Positions 21,576 through 31,366 are shown, counted from the stretch's first letter. The stretch is 64,000 nucleotides of DNA from Xanthomonas sp. DAR 80977 (GCF_041240605.1 NZ_CP162487.1:1-64000); one strand, 5' to 3'. Notes: generated by a model from the letters alone, not told the origin. Made by a program: numbers and translations.

Positions 21576-22442
21576 CTAGAAGTAACCACCCTCCGCCTCG
21601 CGCCACATGTCGTATCCCTCCAGTTCCTCCGCGGTCACCGAGGACGGCTGGACGAATCGCGCTTCCCAGCCGGAAAAGGACGCCGTGGAGATCGGCAGGT
21701 GGCCCATGCCCATCGGGACGTCGTCCGGTCGGTCCACGCCGGCCATGTACAGGGTGGATTCGTCGATGCTCGCGGGAGGTTGCGGGTATACGTTGCTGTA
21801 GACACGGACATGCACGCCATGCGCGTCCACCTTGAGGATCTTGAGCGGCACGAACCTGCCGTTCTCCTGCTCGGTGACATACAGGCCGCCCTCCTGCCAC
21901 TGGCCAGCGTCGGCAGGCGAAGCCGCCACGGGTTTTCCGAACAGGCGTGCACGCAATCTTTCGAGCATATGGTGTCCTTTGGTCCTGGGTTGCATCGCTC
22001 CGCACGTCGGGTTCGGCGTGGTCGCGGTCCGTGGTGGAGCGAACGGCGCCAACAAGCCGGTTCCACAAGAACGGCAGGCTGCACCCGGCGCGAAAACGGC
22101 TGCCGGGGACGCAATCGGCAGCGGCGATCTGCAGCGCACGCACAGGAATTCGCTGGCCGGGTTCCTGTCGCCGGCGCGGACATATCGCACGCCGCGCTCA
22201 TCGAACTCCACCAACCACCAATTCCGATCGTGATCGTACTGGGCGGTTCCGTGGCCCTCGAGATCTTCGTCATCGTCCGACGCATCGACGGCAATGAGCG
22301 GCATGCCTTCTTCAAGCACCAGACCGGCATTCGCCAGGTCGCGCAGCGAGCCGAACGTGTCCAGCACGACGGCGGTTCTTTCCCGATTCTTGACGCCGCG
22401 AACGAGTCCGTTGAAATCGGCATAGATGCGAGTCGTGGACAT
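21576..22442 (-). CDS. hypothetical protein, possible two-domain fusion
   Basis: A 288-residue frame from ATG 22442 (MSTTRIYADFNGLVRG). The first part (about 1-110) is alpha/beta and is followed by a Cys pair-and-pair stretch (CVRC, then CRSCG), likely a zinc ribbon. A low-complexity join (PPRTATTPNPTC) leads to a second part beginning MLERLRARLFGKP at about residue 159 that reads like the start of an independent protein and ends MWREAEGGYF. It may be a fusion of two once-separate genes, or the second Met may be an internal start. I recognise neither half. Confidence 0.55.
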   Translation of the reverse strand: MSTTRIYADFNGLVRGVKNRERTAVVLDTFGSLRDLANAGLVLEEGMPLIAVDASDDDEDLEGHGTAQYDHDRNWWLVEFDERGVRYVRAGDRNPASEFLCVRCRSPLPIASPAAVFAPGAACRSCGTGLLAPFAPPRTATTPNPTCGAMQPRTKGHHMLERLRARLFGKPVAASPADAGQWQEGGLYVTEQENGRFVPLKILKVDAHGVHVRVYSNVYPQPPASIDESTLYMAGVDRPDDVPMGMGHLPISTASFSGWEARFVQPSSVTAEELEGYDMWREAEGGYF

Positions 22443-22854
22443 ACTTGCCTGCCAAATACGCGTTGGACCGCGTCGGTGCGGCTGCTGCCATCGTCGCCTC
22501 GCGGCAGCTGGCGCGTCAATGCAGCCATTCGCGACGGAGAAACGCACCTGGTCCGTGCTGCACCAAACGAAAACCGCTTGCCCATTGACGCGTTGTAGGG
22601 GTGTGGCGGCACGATGTCTTGGGTGAACGGTGTCGCAGCTTCGCCATCGAGCCTTAGCGATAGGCGGCGACCGATGCATCGCCATCGATTGCATGGCCGC
22701 CCCAGGCGCGCACGAACCGGAACAGGCGCAGACGCCGGGCCCAGCACCGCAACTCGGCTTCCGGGTGATCTTCGAACGACCAGCGCGACCAGGCAGCCAG
22801 CGACTGCGACGACCGTGCCAGCATTGGTATCAGGGACGAAAAATCAGGATGTGG
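22443..22854. other. 412-base gap without a recognisable gene
   Basis: Both strands carry short open frames here, but none has family-like sequence, a signal peptide or a convincing ribosome site. No REP copy or strong hairpin is visible. It may be decayed coding sequence. Confidence 0.4.
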
Positions 22855-23178
22855 CTAATACAAGAGATCGACGTAATAGATTTTCTTCGCGCCAAAGGCG
22901 CCGCACCCCTGGGTCGAGGTGTACTGAAGCGCCACGGTTGTCCTGGAACTCGCCGCCGAGAGGATCGCCGAATATTTCTCCTTGGCCAGCTGGTCGTTTG
23001 AAAAATCCAAGACCCATCTGCCATCGGATGCGCACTCGTTGTTCGAAGGTTGGTTTTCGATCCACACCGATGCGTAACTGCCTTCGATGACCACGCGCGC
23101 GATCTTTCCTTGCTGAGTGGTGTCAGCGAAGGCAAAACCGGAGACAAGAAGCAATAGCAGGCCAACTGCAGATTTCAT
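22855..23178 (-). CDS. small secreted protein
   Basis: The 107-residue product begins with a clear Sec signal peptide (MKSAVGLLLLLVSGFAFADT; cleavage near residue 19). The mature part is beta-rich with two cysteines (in NNECASDG and QGCGAFG) that could form a disulfide. No enzyme motif is visible. It is the upstream end of the minus-strand orphan block. Confidence 0.65.
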   Translation of the reverse strand: MKSAVGLLLLLVSGFAFADTTQQGKIARVVIEGSYASVWIENQPSNNECASDGRWVLDFSNDQLAKEKYSAILSAASSRTTVALQYTSTQGCGAFGAKKIYYVDLLY

Positions 23179-23313
23179 TCAATCCCCCTGTTCGACTAAA
23201 AAAGAATGAGCCGGCTGAATTCTTGGCATCCAGGGCCAGAAGAAAGCCCGAGGTCCCGATGCGTGCACATGCATCCCCCATGTGGGGCCTTGCCCCGAAG
23301 GCAACGATCCACA

Positions 23314-23344
23314 TGCGCCACAGCCGGAAGCAGACTGTGGCGCA
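23314..23344 (-). terminator. hairpin downstream of fbp
   Basis: TGCGCCACAG (23314-23323) and CTGTGGCGCA (23335-23344) form a perfect 10-bp stem with an 11-base loop, 21 bases past the fbp stop on the minus strand. No T tract follows, so it may stabilise the mRNA end rather than terminate on its own. Confidence 0.4.
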
Positions 23345-23364
23345 CATGACCAGCAAATGACGAC

Positions 23365-24381
23365 TCAGCCCCGCGCGTCGTCGTGTTCCGTATGGTACCG
23401 CACCGCCTCGGCCACTTCGTTCTTCGAACCCAGGAACACCGGCACGCGCTGGTGCAGCTGCTCCGGTTGCAGGCCGAGGATGCGCTCGCGGCCGGTGCTG
23501 GCGGCGCCGCCGGCCTGTTCGACCAGCAGGCCCATCGGGTTGGCTTCGTACATCAGGCGCAGCTTGCCGGGCTTGCCGGGGTCCTTCTTGTCCCACGGGT
23601 AGATGAAGATGCCGCCGCGGGTGAGGATACGGTGCACGTCGGCGACCATGCTGGCGATCCAGCGCATGTTGAAGTTCTTGCCGCGCGCGCCTTCGCTGCC
23701 GGCCAGCAGGTCGGCCACGTAGTGCTGCATCGGCGCTTCCCAGTGGCGCTGGTTGGACATGTTGATCGCGAACTCGGCGGTGTCCTCGGGGATGCGCATG
23801 TCGGCCTGGGTCAGCAGGAAGCTGCCTTCCTCGCGTTCCAGGGTGAATGCGTGGGTGCCGTGGCCCAGGGTCAGCACCAGCATGGTGCTGGGGCCGTAGA
23901 TGCAGTAGCCGGCGGCGACCTGGGCGGTGCCCGGCTGCAGGAAGTGTTCGTCGCCGGGCTTGTCGGTGCCGGGCGGGGCGCGCAGCACCGAGAAGATGGT
24001 GCCGACGGAGACGTTGACGTCGATGTTGGAGCTGCCGTCCAGCGGATCGAACAGCAGCAGGAAATCGCCGCTGGGATACTTGTCGGGCACCGGCTGGCTG
24101 TGGTCCATCTCCTCCGACGCGCATGCGGCCAAGTGGCCGCCCCAGGCATTGGCTTCGAGCAGGATGTCGTTGCTGAGCACGTCCAGCTTCTTCTGCGCCT
24201 CGCCCTGCACGTTGCCGGTGCCGGCATCGCCGAGCACGCCGCCCAGGGCGCCCTTGCTGACCGCGATGGAGATGCGCTTGCAGGCGCGCGAGACGATGGT
24301 GATGAGCTGGCGCAGCTCCGGGCCGATGCGGCCGGCGTGCTGTTCTTCGATCAGGAAGCGGGTCAGCGAGGTTCGCGACAT
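23365..24381 (-). CDS. fbp: class I fructose-1,6-bisphosphatase
   Basis: Fbp hydrolyses fructose 1,6-bisphosphate to fructose 6-phosphate in gluconeogenesis. The 338-residue protein has the class I metal-binding motifs: [22 protein letters not shown], and the substrate-binding [19 protein letters not shown], then GGIFIYPWD. Length is standard. It lies on the minus strand just downstream of the aminotransferase gene but is separated from it by a strong terminator, so it has its own promoter in 24382-24570. Confidence 0.96.
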   Translation of the reverse strand: MSRTSLTRFLIEEQHAGRIGPELRQLITIVSRACKRISIAVSKGALGGVLGDAGTGNVQGEAQKKLDVLSNDILLEANAWGGHLAACASEEMDHSQPVPDKYPSGDFLLLFDPLDGSSNIDVNVSVGTIFSVLRAPPGTDKPGDEHFLQPGTAQVAAGYCIYGPSTMLVLTLGHGTHAFTLEREEGSFLLTQADMRIPEDTAEFAINMSNQRHWEAPMQHYVADLLAGSEGARGKNFNMRWIASMVADVHRILTRGGIFIYPWDKKDPGKPGKLRLMYEANPMGLLVEQAGGAASTGRERILGLQPEQLHQRVPVFLGSKNEVAEAVRYHTEHDDARG

Positions 24382-24569
24382 GGGCGCAGGCAGCCTTTCG
24401 TGGGGGAAGGCGCCTATTGTCGCGGCTGTTGCATGAGATTTCGATTAGCGGGCGCGAATGGCGTCGCATCCAAGGGGAACGATGGAAGGTTGGTGCCCTG
24501 CAGTGGGCCATGAGCGGGGCTGAAGCCCGTGCGACAACGGCCGGACGATGGCGAGCTGAGACGTGCGCA

Positions 24570-24602
24570 CAAAAAAGCCGGAAGCGCGTGCGCTTCCGGC
24601 TT
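24570..24602 (-). terminator. Rho-independent terminator of the aminotransferase gene
   Basis: A long palindrome (GCCGGAAGCGC at 24577-24587 pairing with GCGCTTCCGGC over GT) ends, on the minus strand, in a run of six T (the AAAAAA at 24571-24576). It is placed 25 bases after the aminotransferase stop. Confidence 0.9.
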
Positions 24603-24627
24603 CGTGTTGCGACGCCGACGCGAGCGA

Positions 24628-25830
24628 TCAGCCCTTGTGCACGGCCGCCACGGCCTGGGTCACGTAGTCCAGGTTGTTCTGGCTCAGCGCGGCCACGCAG
24701 ATGCGGCCGGTGCCGACGGCGTAGATGCCGAACTCCTCGCGCAGCCGGTCCACCTGCGCCTTGCTCAGGCCCGAGTAGGAGAACATGCCGGCCTGCTGCT
24801 GGATGAAGCCGAACTCCGGCGCGCCGAGGGCGGCCAGCTTCTGCACCATGCCGGCGCGCAGCGCGTGGATGCGTTCGCGCATCTCGGTCAGTTCCTGCTC
24901 CCACATCGCGCGCAGCTCGGGGCTGTTGAGCACGCCGGCCACCAGCGCGGCGCCGTGCGTGGACGGGCTGGAGTAGATGGTGCGGATGATGCGCTTGACC
25001 TGCGACTGCACCGCCTTGCTCTCGGCCGCGGTGGCCGAGACCACCGACAGCGCGCCCACGCGCTCGCCGTACAGCGAGAACGACTTGGAGTACGAGCTGG
25101 CGACCACGTAGCTGTCCACGCCGGCCTCGGCCAGCAGGCGCACCGCGTAGGCGTCTTCGTCGATGCCCTTGTCGAAGCCCTGGTAGGCGATGTCGACGAA
25201 CGGGAACAGCTGGCGTTCCTTCAGCAGCGCGGCGACGGTGCGCCACTGTTCCTGGGTCAGGTCGGCGCCGGTCGGGTTGTGGCAGCAGGCGTGCAGCAGC
25301 ACCACGGTGCCCGGCGCGAGCTTGTTCAGGTCGGCGAGCATGCCGTCGAAGTTCAGGCCGTGCGTGGCCGCGTCGAAGTAGGTGTAGTCGACCACGTCGA
25401 AGCCGGCGGCGGAGAACACCGCGCGGTGGTTTTCCCAGCTCGGGTTGCTGATGGCGATGGTCGAGGTGGACAGCAGCTTCTTCAACAGGTCCGCGCCCAC
25501 GCGCAGCGCGCCGCTGCCGCCGATAGTCTGCGAGGTGGCGACGCGGCCGGCCGCCAGCAGCGGCGACTCGGCGCCGAACAGCAGCTTCTGCGTGGCCAGG
25601 TCGTAGGCCGGCAGGCCGTCGATCGGCAGGTAGCCGCGCGGTTTGGCGTCCTGCGCCAGCTGCTGTTCGATCTGCTGGACGGCGCGCAGCAGCGGGATGC
25701 GGCCGCTCTCGTCGTAATAGATGCCCACGCCCAGGTTGACCTTGGTCGGGCGGGAATCGGCGTTGTAGGCCTCGGTCAGGCCCAGGATCGGGTCGCCTGG
25801 GACCTGTTCCACGTTTGCAAAGAAGGACAC
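24628..25830 (-). CDS. tyrB: aromatic/aspartate aminotransferase
   Basis: A 400-residue fold-type I PLP aminotransferase of the AspC/TyrB group, exchanging amino groups between aspartate or aromatic amino acids and 2-oxo acids. Landmarks are NPSWENH, CCHNPTGADLT, FVDIAYQGFDKG, and SSYSKSFSLYGERVG, whose Lys binds PLP. The start is a GTG at 25830 (VSFFANVEQVPGDPILGL). It ends in a strong terminator. Aspartate versus aromatic preference cannot be fixed from sequence, so the symbol is a best guess. Confidence 0.88.
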   Translation of the reverse strand: MSFFANVEQVPGDPILGLTEAYNADSRPTKVNLGVGIYYDESGRIPLLRAVQQIEQQLAQDAKPRGYLPIDGLPAYDLATQKLLFGAESPLLAAGRVATSQTIGGSGALRVGADLLKKLLSTSTIAISNPSWENHRAVFSAAGFDVVDYTYFDAATHGLNFDGMLADLNKLAPGTVVLLHACCHNPTGADLTQEQWRTVAALLKERQLFPFVDIAYQGFDKGIDEDAYAVRLLAEAGVDSYVVASSYSKSFSLYGERVGALSVVSATAAESKAVQSQVKRIIRTIYSSPSTHGAALVAGVLNSPELRAMWEQELTEMRERIHALRAGMVQKLAALGAPEFGFIQQQAGMFSYSGLSKAQVDRLREEFGIYAVGTGRICVAALSQNNLDYVTQAVAAVHKG

Positions 25831-25981
25831 GGCGGTACTCGTTCGGTGGCGAAGGGTGGGGGCCGGGAGGGACCGGAGCCGGCGCGGTCAAACGCCCCAT
25901 CCTAGCAAACGCAGGCCTTGCGTGGCGGGGCTTTGCGCCGTGCGGGGTGCGGCCGGGCGGCGCATGCGCGATGATGCGCGG

Positions 25982-28102
25982 ATGCCCCGTCCCCATCCCC
26001 TCGTTGTGCTCTGCGGCCTCTGCGCCGCGGGGCTGTCGCCCGTCGTCTGCGCCGCCGATGCCGATCCCGCCACCCTGCCGGTCGTGCAGGTCCAGGCCGC
26101 GCGGGTCGGCGGCGTGGACGATTTCGACCTGCCGGCCTCGCTGACCACGATCAGGCTGGGCGACAGCAACCGCACCGGGGTGCAGGTCTCCGAGGCCTTG
26201 TCCGGCGTGCCCGGGCTGCTGGCACGCGACCGCCAGAACTACGCGCAGGACACCCAATTGTCGATCCGCGGCTTCGGCGCGCGCTCGGCGTTCGGCGTGC
26301 GCGGCGTGCGCCTGCTGCTGGACGGCATCCCGGCGACGATGCCGGACGGCCAGGGCCAGCTGTCGCACTTCAACCTGCTCGGTGCCGAGCGCATCGAGGT
26401 GCTGCGCGGCCCGTTCTCGGCGCTGTACGGCAACTCCTCCGGCGGCGTGGTGCAGCTGTGGAGCGCCGACGGCGCGCCCGACGACCCGTGGCGGCTGCGC
26501 ACCACCGCCGGCAGCAACGGCACCTACAGCGCCGGGGCGCAACTGCAGGGCCAGCAAGGCGCCGTGCACTACAACGTGGCCGCCACCCACTTCCGCACCG
26601 ACGGCTACCGCGACCACAGCCAGGCGCGGCGCGAGTCGGTCAACGCCAAGCTCGGCTTCGACCTGGCCCCGGGCCGGCGCCTGGATCTGGTGCTGAACTA
26701 CCTGGACGCGCCGTGGGCGCAGGATCCGCTGGGCCTGACCCGCGCCCAGTTCCATGCCGATCCGCAGCAGGCCACCGCCGTGGCGACCCAGTTCGACACG
26801 CGCAAGTCCACGCGCCAGGCGCAGGCCGGGGCGATCTTCACCCAGCAGCTGGACCAGCAGACCTGGCGGCTGATGGGCTATGCCGGGCGCCGCGACGTGC
26901 AGCAGTACCTGGCGGTGCCGGTGGCGGTGCAGGCCAATCCGCTGCACGCCGGCGGGCTGATCGACCTGGACGGCGACTACGGCGGCGTCGATGCGCGCTG
27001 GGCCTGGCAGGGCGAGCTCGGCGGGCGCCCGTTCCAGTTCACCGTCGGCGCCAATGCCGACCGCCAGAAGCAGCACCGCACCGGCTACGAGAACTTCGTC
27101 GGCAGCACGCTGGGGGTGAAGGGGCGGCTGCGCCGCGACCAGGAGGACCAGGTGCAGAACGTGGACCAGTTCGCCCAGGCCTGGTGGCAGTTCAGCGAAC
27201 GCTGGTCGCTGCTGGCCGGGCTGCGCCACAGCCAGGTGCGGTTCCGTTCCGACGACGCCTACATCGTCGGCCGCAATCCGGACGACAGCGGCAGCACCGA
27301 TTATTCGGCGACCACGCCGGTGGCCGGGGTAGTGTTCCGCGCCAGCGACGACCTGCGCTTCTACGCGTCGGCCGGGCGCGGTTTCGAGACCCCGACCTTC
27401 AACGAACTGGGCTACCGCAACGACGGCGGCGCCGGCCTGGCGCTGGACCTGTCCGCGGCCAGGAGCGAGAACCTGGAACTGGGCGCGAAATGGCGCGACC
27501 AGGCCGGCGCGGCCTGGGAAGCGGCGCTGTTCCGCGCCAATACCGACGACGAGCTGGCGGTGGCCAGCAACACCAACGGCCGCAGCACCTACCGCAACAT
27601 CGGCCGCACCCGCCGCCAGGGCGCCGAGGCCAGCTACCTGCTGCCGCTCGGGGAGACCGCGCAGCTGCAGCTGTCCTATACCTGGCTGCAGGCGACCGTG
27701 CGCCAGGCCTACCTGACCTGCGCCAGCAGCGGCTGCGCCACGCCCACCGCGCGGGTGGCGGCCGGGTCGCGTCTGCCCGGCGTGCCGCGCCAGCAGTTCT
27801 TCGCGCGCTGGCAGTGGCAGCCGCGCGCCTGGCAGTTCGCGGTCGAAGCCGTGGCCGCCGGCGACACCGTGGCGAACGACCTGGCCACCGAGACCGCGCC
27901 GGGCTACGCGCTGCTGAACCTGGAGGCCTCGCGCCGCTGGAGCACCGCGCACGGTGCGCTGCGCACCTTCGCGCGCATCGACAATGCGCTCGACCACGCC
28001 TACATCGGCTCGGTCATCGTCAACGACGCCAATGGCCGTTACTACGAGCCGGGACCGGACCGCGGCTATACGGTCGGACTGCAATGGGATTTCGCGCATT
28101 GA
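25982..28102 (+). CDS. TonB-dependent outer-membrane receptor
   Basis: A 706-residue TonB-dependent receptor. ATG 25982 starts MPRPHPLVVLCGLCAAGL, a signal peptide ending near VVCAAD, followed by a TonB-box-like DPATLPVVQVQA and a plug domain with LSIRGFGARSAFGVRGVRLLLDG and IEVLRGPFSALYGNSSGGVV. The beta-barrel runs to a final aromatic-ended strand (YTVGLQWDFAH). The layout is like iron-chelate (FecA-like) receptors, but the ligand is unknown. It diverges from the aminotransferase gene and is followed by a small secreted protein. Confidence 0.88.
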   Translation: MPRPHPLVVLCGLCAAGLSPVVCAADADPATLPVVQVQAARVGGVDDFDLPASLTTIRLGDSNRTGVQVSEALSGVPGLLARDRQNYAQDTQLSIRGFGARSAFGVRGVRLLLDGIPATMPDGQGQLSHFNLLGAERIEVLRGPFSALYGNSSGGVVQLWSADGAPDDPWRLRTTAGSNGTYSAGAQLQGQQGAVHYNVAATHFRTDGYRDHSQARRESVNAKLGFDLAPGRRLDLVLNYLDAPWAQDPLGLTRAQFHADPQQATAVATQFDTRKSTRQAQAGAIFTQQLDQQTWRLMGYAGRRDVQQYLAVPVAVQANPLHAGGLIDLDGDYGGVDARWAWQGELGGRPFQFTVGANADRQKQHRTGYENFVGSTLGVKGRLRRDQEDQVQNVDQFAQAWWQFSERWSLLAGLRHSQVRFRSDDAYIVGRNPDDSGSTDYSATTPVAGVVFRASDDLRFYASAGRGFETPTFNELGYRNDGGAGLALDLSAARSENLELGAKWRDQAGAAWEAALFRANTDDELAVASNTNGRSTYRNIGRTRRQGAEASYLLPLGETAQLQLSYTWLQATVRQAYLTCASSGCATPTARVAAGSRLPGVPRQQFFARWQWQPRAWQFAVEAVAAGDTVANDLATETAPGYALLNLEASRRWSTAHGALRTFARIDNALDHAYIGSVIVNDANGRYYEPGPDRGYTVGLQWDFAH

Positions 28103-28265
28103 GCGTGGCTGTCGAAGCAATGCAGCCTCCTTCTCCCATCGGGACCACGGCCCCCTTTTCGGGGGACGGTGCCACGCAGGAGCGGATGCGGGTACCGGCG
28201 AAGCCTCGTGCAACCGAACGTCGCAAGAGCCTGGCTTCGTAACCCCTTCGCTTTTGGAGACGCGC

Positions 28266-28601
28266 ATGAAGACTGCATTGCTGCTGGTGCTTGCCGCCTT
28301 CGCACCGGCCACCGCGCTGGCCGCCTCCGTCACCGGCACGCTGGTCGATGGCGGCGGCGTCGACGACATGCGCATCGTCGTGCGCGCCGCCAACGGCCAG
28401 GACGTGGACGCCTATTGCGCGACCCGCTGCGGCGACTGGTTCGCCGCCGAGCCGGAAAGCGACGTGTTCGTGCTGAAGAAGGCGGTCAAGGGAAAGCGGG
28501 TCGCGCTGGAGTACGCCACCGAAGCCAACGGCGACCGCATCGCCGGTCCTGGCCCGGACGAGCGGCTGCTGTTCGTGAAGAGCGTTCGCATCGTTCCCTG
28601 A
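28266..28601 (+). CDS. small secreted protein
   Basis: The 111-residue product has a Sec signal peptide (MKTALLLVLAAFAPATALAA, cut near residue 20) and a compact beta-rich mature part with two Cys (YCATRCGDW) four residues apart. GGAG precedes the ATG. It lies 163 bases after the TonB-dependent receptor on the same strand; functional linkage is possible but unproven. I recognise no family. Confidence 0.65.
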   Translation: MKTALLLVLAAFAPATALAASVTGTLVDGGGVDDMRIVVRAANGQDVDAYCATRCGDWFAAEPESDVFVLKKAVKGKRVALEYATEANGDRIAGPGPDERLLFVKSVRIVP

Positions 28602-28849
28602 GGTCGCATTCGGGCGACGCTGCGCGTTGCGGACGGCAATGGCGCACAGCCGATCCAGAGAGTGCGATCGCGGCATGCCTGCGCGTAAGCGCGAGCCGCG
28701 CCCCATGCGGCGCATGGCGCATCCTGTTTTCACAAACCGCCGCTAGCGACGCTTAGACGGGAGCACCGATCGAACGGCGGCCGAGGTGCGGACCGCGGCA
28801 TGCGTCCACAGCCCGCGTGCCGCGTGCAGTGCCGCCACGACCGGTGCCG

Positions 28850-28870
28850 CCGCATGGATGGTCCATGCGG
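28850..28870. promoter_or_regulatory. 9-bp inverted repeat before a small membrane-protein gene
   Basis: CCGCATGGA and TCCATGCGG form a perfect 9-bp inverted repeat around TGG, ending 25 bases before the GTG at 28896. It could be an operator or an RNA hairpin in the leader. Nothing else stands out in the 294-base gap 28602-28895. Confidence 0.45.
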
Positions 28871-28895
28871 GCGCCGAGGTCGTGGAGGCGTTGCC

Positions 28896-29384
28896 GTGGA
28901 AGACAAGCTCGACCGGTTGCTGGCCGACATCGCCCGCCTCAAGCAGAAGCTGGAGGCGGACAAGACCCTGGCCGAGCGCGTGTTCTGGATCATGGAGAAG
29001 ATGCTGGCACCGCTGGCGATGGCGGTGCTGGCCTTCTACGGCAATGCCGCCGCCGACAAGATTTCCGCAGGCCAGCTGGCGCTGGCCAGGCTCAGCGTGG
29101 AGGACAAGAAGAGCGAGTTCGCGCGTACCCTGCAGAGCAGGTACGTGGAGTTGTTCTACGCCGACATCACCTCGGGCGACCCCGGCCGGCAAGGCAATGC
29201 GCTGGGCCTGCTGCGGCTGATGGATCCGGGTTTGGCGATGCAGCTGGCGGCGTTCGTCGCGGCCAATCCCGCCGCGTCGCCGGCGATCAAGACCCAGGCC
29301 GAAGCCACCCGCCAGCAGATCCAGCGCGACAGCGCGCACGCCGCGTTGGCGCCGAAAGCGCATGCTCCGCCGCCGCCGCGATAG
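28896..29384 (+). CDS. membrane-anchored coiled-coil protein
   Basis: A 162-residue protein of unknown family. I choose the GTG at 28896 (VEDKLDRLLADIARLKQKL) because GGAGG sits just upstream; the frame opens at 28800, but the extra 32 residues are Arg/Cys-rich and unlike a protein start. A coiled-coil (about 1-25) leads to one membrane helix (about 37-53, LAPLAMAVLAFYGNAAA), then a helical domain and a Pro-rich tail. The layout suggests a scaffold or sensor anchored in the inner membrane. Confidence 0.6.
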   Translation: MEDKLDRLLADIARLKQKLEADKTLAERVFWIMEKMLAPLAMAVLAFYGNAAADKISAGQLALARLSVEDKKSEFARTLQSRYVELFYADITSGDPGRQGNALGLLRLMDPGLAMQLAAFVAANPAASPAIKTQAEATRQQIQRDSAHAALAPKAHAPPPPR

Positions 29385-29423
29385 CGGCGCCGTCGTCGCG
29401 CCGGGCAATGCCGGTGGCGGCGC

Positions 29424-31355
29424 TCAGCGCGTGCCCGGCCCGAGCCGGCGGTACAGCGTGCTGCGGCTGATGCCGAGCTGGCGCGCGGCGCGGGCGACGT
29501 TGCCGCCGCAGGCCTCCAGCGCCTGGCGCATCGCCGCCAGGGCGAGACTGTCCAGGTCGGTCGCGGGCGGCGAGGCGCTCGCCGGCGGTTCGCCCGGCGA
29601 TGCGCCCTGCCCTGGCCCGGCCGCGCCGCCGGCCGCGGACAGGCCGCGCCGCGCACCCGGCAGATAGGCCGGCAACGCATCGGCGTCGACCACGGCGCCG
29701 GCATCGCTCAGCGCGACCAGCGTGCGCAGGCAGGCCACCAACTGGCGCAGGTTGCCCGGCCAGGGATAGGCGCTCAGCGTGGCCAGCGCCGCGTCGGTCA
29801 GGCGCCGGCCCTGCCCCACCCGCGCCCACAGCTCCTGCACCAGTGCGCGCCGATCCGGATGCGCGCGCAGCGCCGGGATCTGCACGCTGTGGTGGGCGAT
29901 GCGGTAGTACAGGTCGGGACGGAAGCGGCGCTCGGCCATCGCCTCGTCCAGGTCGCGATGGGTGGCGCAGACCAGCGCGAAGTCCAGCTTCACCGGCTTG
30001 CCGCCGCCCAGCGGCAGCAGCTCGCGCTCCTGCAGCACGCGCAGCAGGCGCGGCTGCAGGGCCAGCGGCATGTCGCCGATCTCGTCCAGGAACAGCACGC
30101 CGCCGTCGGCCTGGCGCAGCAGGCCGGGACTGCCGTGCTTGCGCGCGCCGGTGAAGGCGCCGTCCTCGTAGCCAAACAGTTCCGCCTCGATCAGGCCTTC
30201 CGGCAGTGCCGCGCAATTCACCGCGACGAACGGCTTGCCGGCGCGCGCGCTGCGCCGATGCAGCTCGCGCGCGAACACTTCCTTGCCGGTTCCGGTCTCG
30301 CCCTGCACCAGCACCGGCAGCTGCGCATCCAGCACGCGCCGTGCGCGCTCCAGCGCCAGCTCCTGCGCGGCATCGAACAGCGGCGCATCGGCAGGCGGAT
30401 GCGCGCGCACCGCGGCGGACACGGTGATCGGCGGTTGCTGCGAACGCCGCCGCGGCTGTGCGTCGCCGGCGCTGTCGACGCGGCCGTGCAGGGCGCGGCC
30501 CTGCAGGTCGAACACGCTGCCCTGCTGGCGCAGCCGCGACAGCGGCTCTTCGAACAGGGCGTCGTAAGGCGCGCGGCCGAGCTCGTGCCGCTCCAGCCCG
30601 AACAGGCGCAGGCCGGCCTGATTGGCCGCCACCAGCCTGCCGTTGCGGAACGCGAGCAGGCCTTCGCGCGCGGTGCCGAGCAGCGCCGGATCGTGATGCA
30701 CGCGCAGCAGTTCGCAGCCGGCGATGCCGTCGTCGAAATAGCGGTGCTCGATGCTGGCCACCGCCATCCGCGCCAGGCCCAGCGCGTGCATGTGCTGCAC
30801 GCTGGCGTCGCCGGAAATGTCGAGCACGCCGGCGAGCTGGCCGTAGGGGTCGAAGATCGGCACCGCGGCGCAGCTGAGGATCTGGTGCGGCGCGAAGTAA
30901 TGCTCGCCGCCGCGCACCTCCACCGAGCGGCTCTCGACGATGGCGGTGCCGATCGCGTTGGTGCCGACCTGGGTCTCGCTCCAGCACGCGCCCGGCATCA
31001 GCGCCACGCGCCCGGCCTTGTCGAGGAAGCGCGGGCTGCCTTCGGCGTCGAGGATCCAGCCGGCCTCGTCGGTCAGCAGCACGATGCTGCCGGTGGCGGC
31101 GGCATCGCCGGCCAGGCCTTCCAGTTCGGCGCGGGCCAGCCGCCACAGGCGTTCGTGCGCCTCGCGCAGTTCGCGCAGGCGTGGCGCGCTGACCGGCTCG
31201 ATCGGCGGCGTGCCCTGCGCGGCCAGGCCCAGGCGCTGGCAGCGCTGCCACGACTGCAGGATGGTGTCCGGTACCTGGCCGACCGGCGCGCCGCCGCGTT
31301 CGAAGAACATGCGGCGTGCGTGGCCGAGCTGGTGTTGCGATTGCGGGTGCGCCAT
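29424..31355 (-). CDS. sigma-54-dependent activator, AcoR-like
   Basis: A 643-residue bacterial enhancer-binding protein of the AcoR group. From ATG 31355 (MAHPQSQHQLGHARRMFF) it has an N-terminal sensor with a GAF-like domain (about 60-220), a PAS-like region, an AAA+ domain with Walker A GETGTGKE at 352-359 and the sigma-54-contacting GAFTGAR near 398, and a C-terminal Fis-type helix-turn-helix (NVARAARQLGISRSTLYRRL). It diverges from the aldehyde dehydrogenase gene, whose promoter has a -24/-12 sigma-54 element. A 17-bp palindrome lies just before its own start. It most likely activates the alcohol/acetaldehyde genes opposite. Confidence 0.9.
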   Translation of the reverse strand: MAHPQSQHQLGHARRMFFERGGAPVGQVPDTILQSWQRCQRLGLAAQGTPPIEPVSAPRLRELREAHERLWRLARAELEGLAGDAAATGSIVLLTDEAGWILDAEGSPRFLDKAGRVALMPGACWSETQVGTNAIGTAIVESRSVEVRGGEHYFAPHQILSCAAVPIFDPYGQLAGVLDISGDASVQHMHALGLARMAVASIEHRYFDDGIAGCELLRVHHDPALLGTAREGLLAFRNGRLVAANQAGLRLFGLERHELGRAPYDALFEEPLSRLRQQGSVFDLQGRALHGRVDSAGDAQPRRRSQQPPITVSAAVRAHPPADAPLFDAAQELALERARRVLDAQLPVLVQGETGTGKEVFARELHRRSARAGKPFVAVNCAALPEGLIEAELFGYEDGAFTGARKHGSPGLLRQADGGVLFLDEIGDMPLALQPRLLRVLQERELLPLGGGKPVKLDFALVCATHRDLDEAMAERRFRPDLYYRIAHHSVQIPALRAHPDRRALVQELWARVGQGRRLTDAALATLSAYPWPGNLRQLVACLRTLVALSDAGAVVDADALPAYLPGARRGLSAAGGAAGPGQGASPGEPPASASPPATDLDSLALAAMRQALEACGGNVARAARQLGISRSTLYRRLGPGTR

Positions 31356-31366
31356 GGCGGCTCCGC

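Noticed and set aside
25805..25820. TGTTCCACGTTTGCAA as a parS site
   Set aside because: Only the left half matches; the right arm is not palindromic.
23123..28393. 1756-residue open frame on the minus strand
   Set aside because: It runs through fbp, the aminotransferase and a TonB receptor in the wrong frames. High GC removes stop codons; the sequence is not protein-like.
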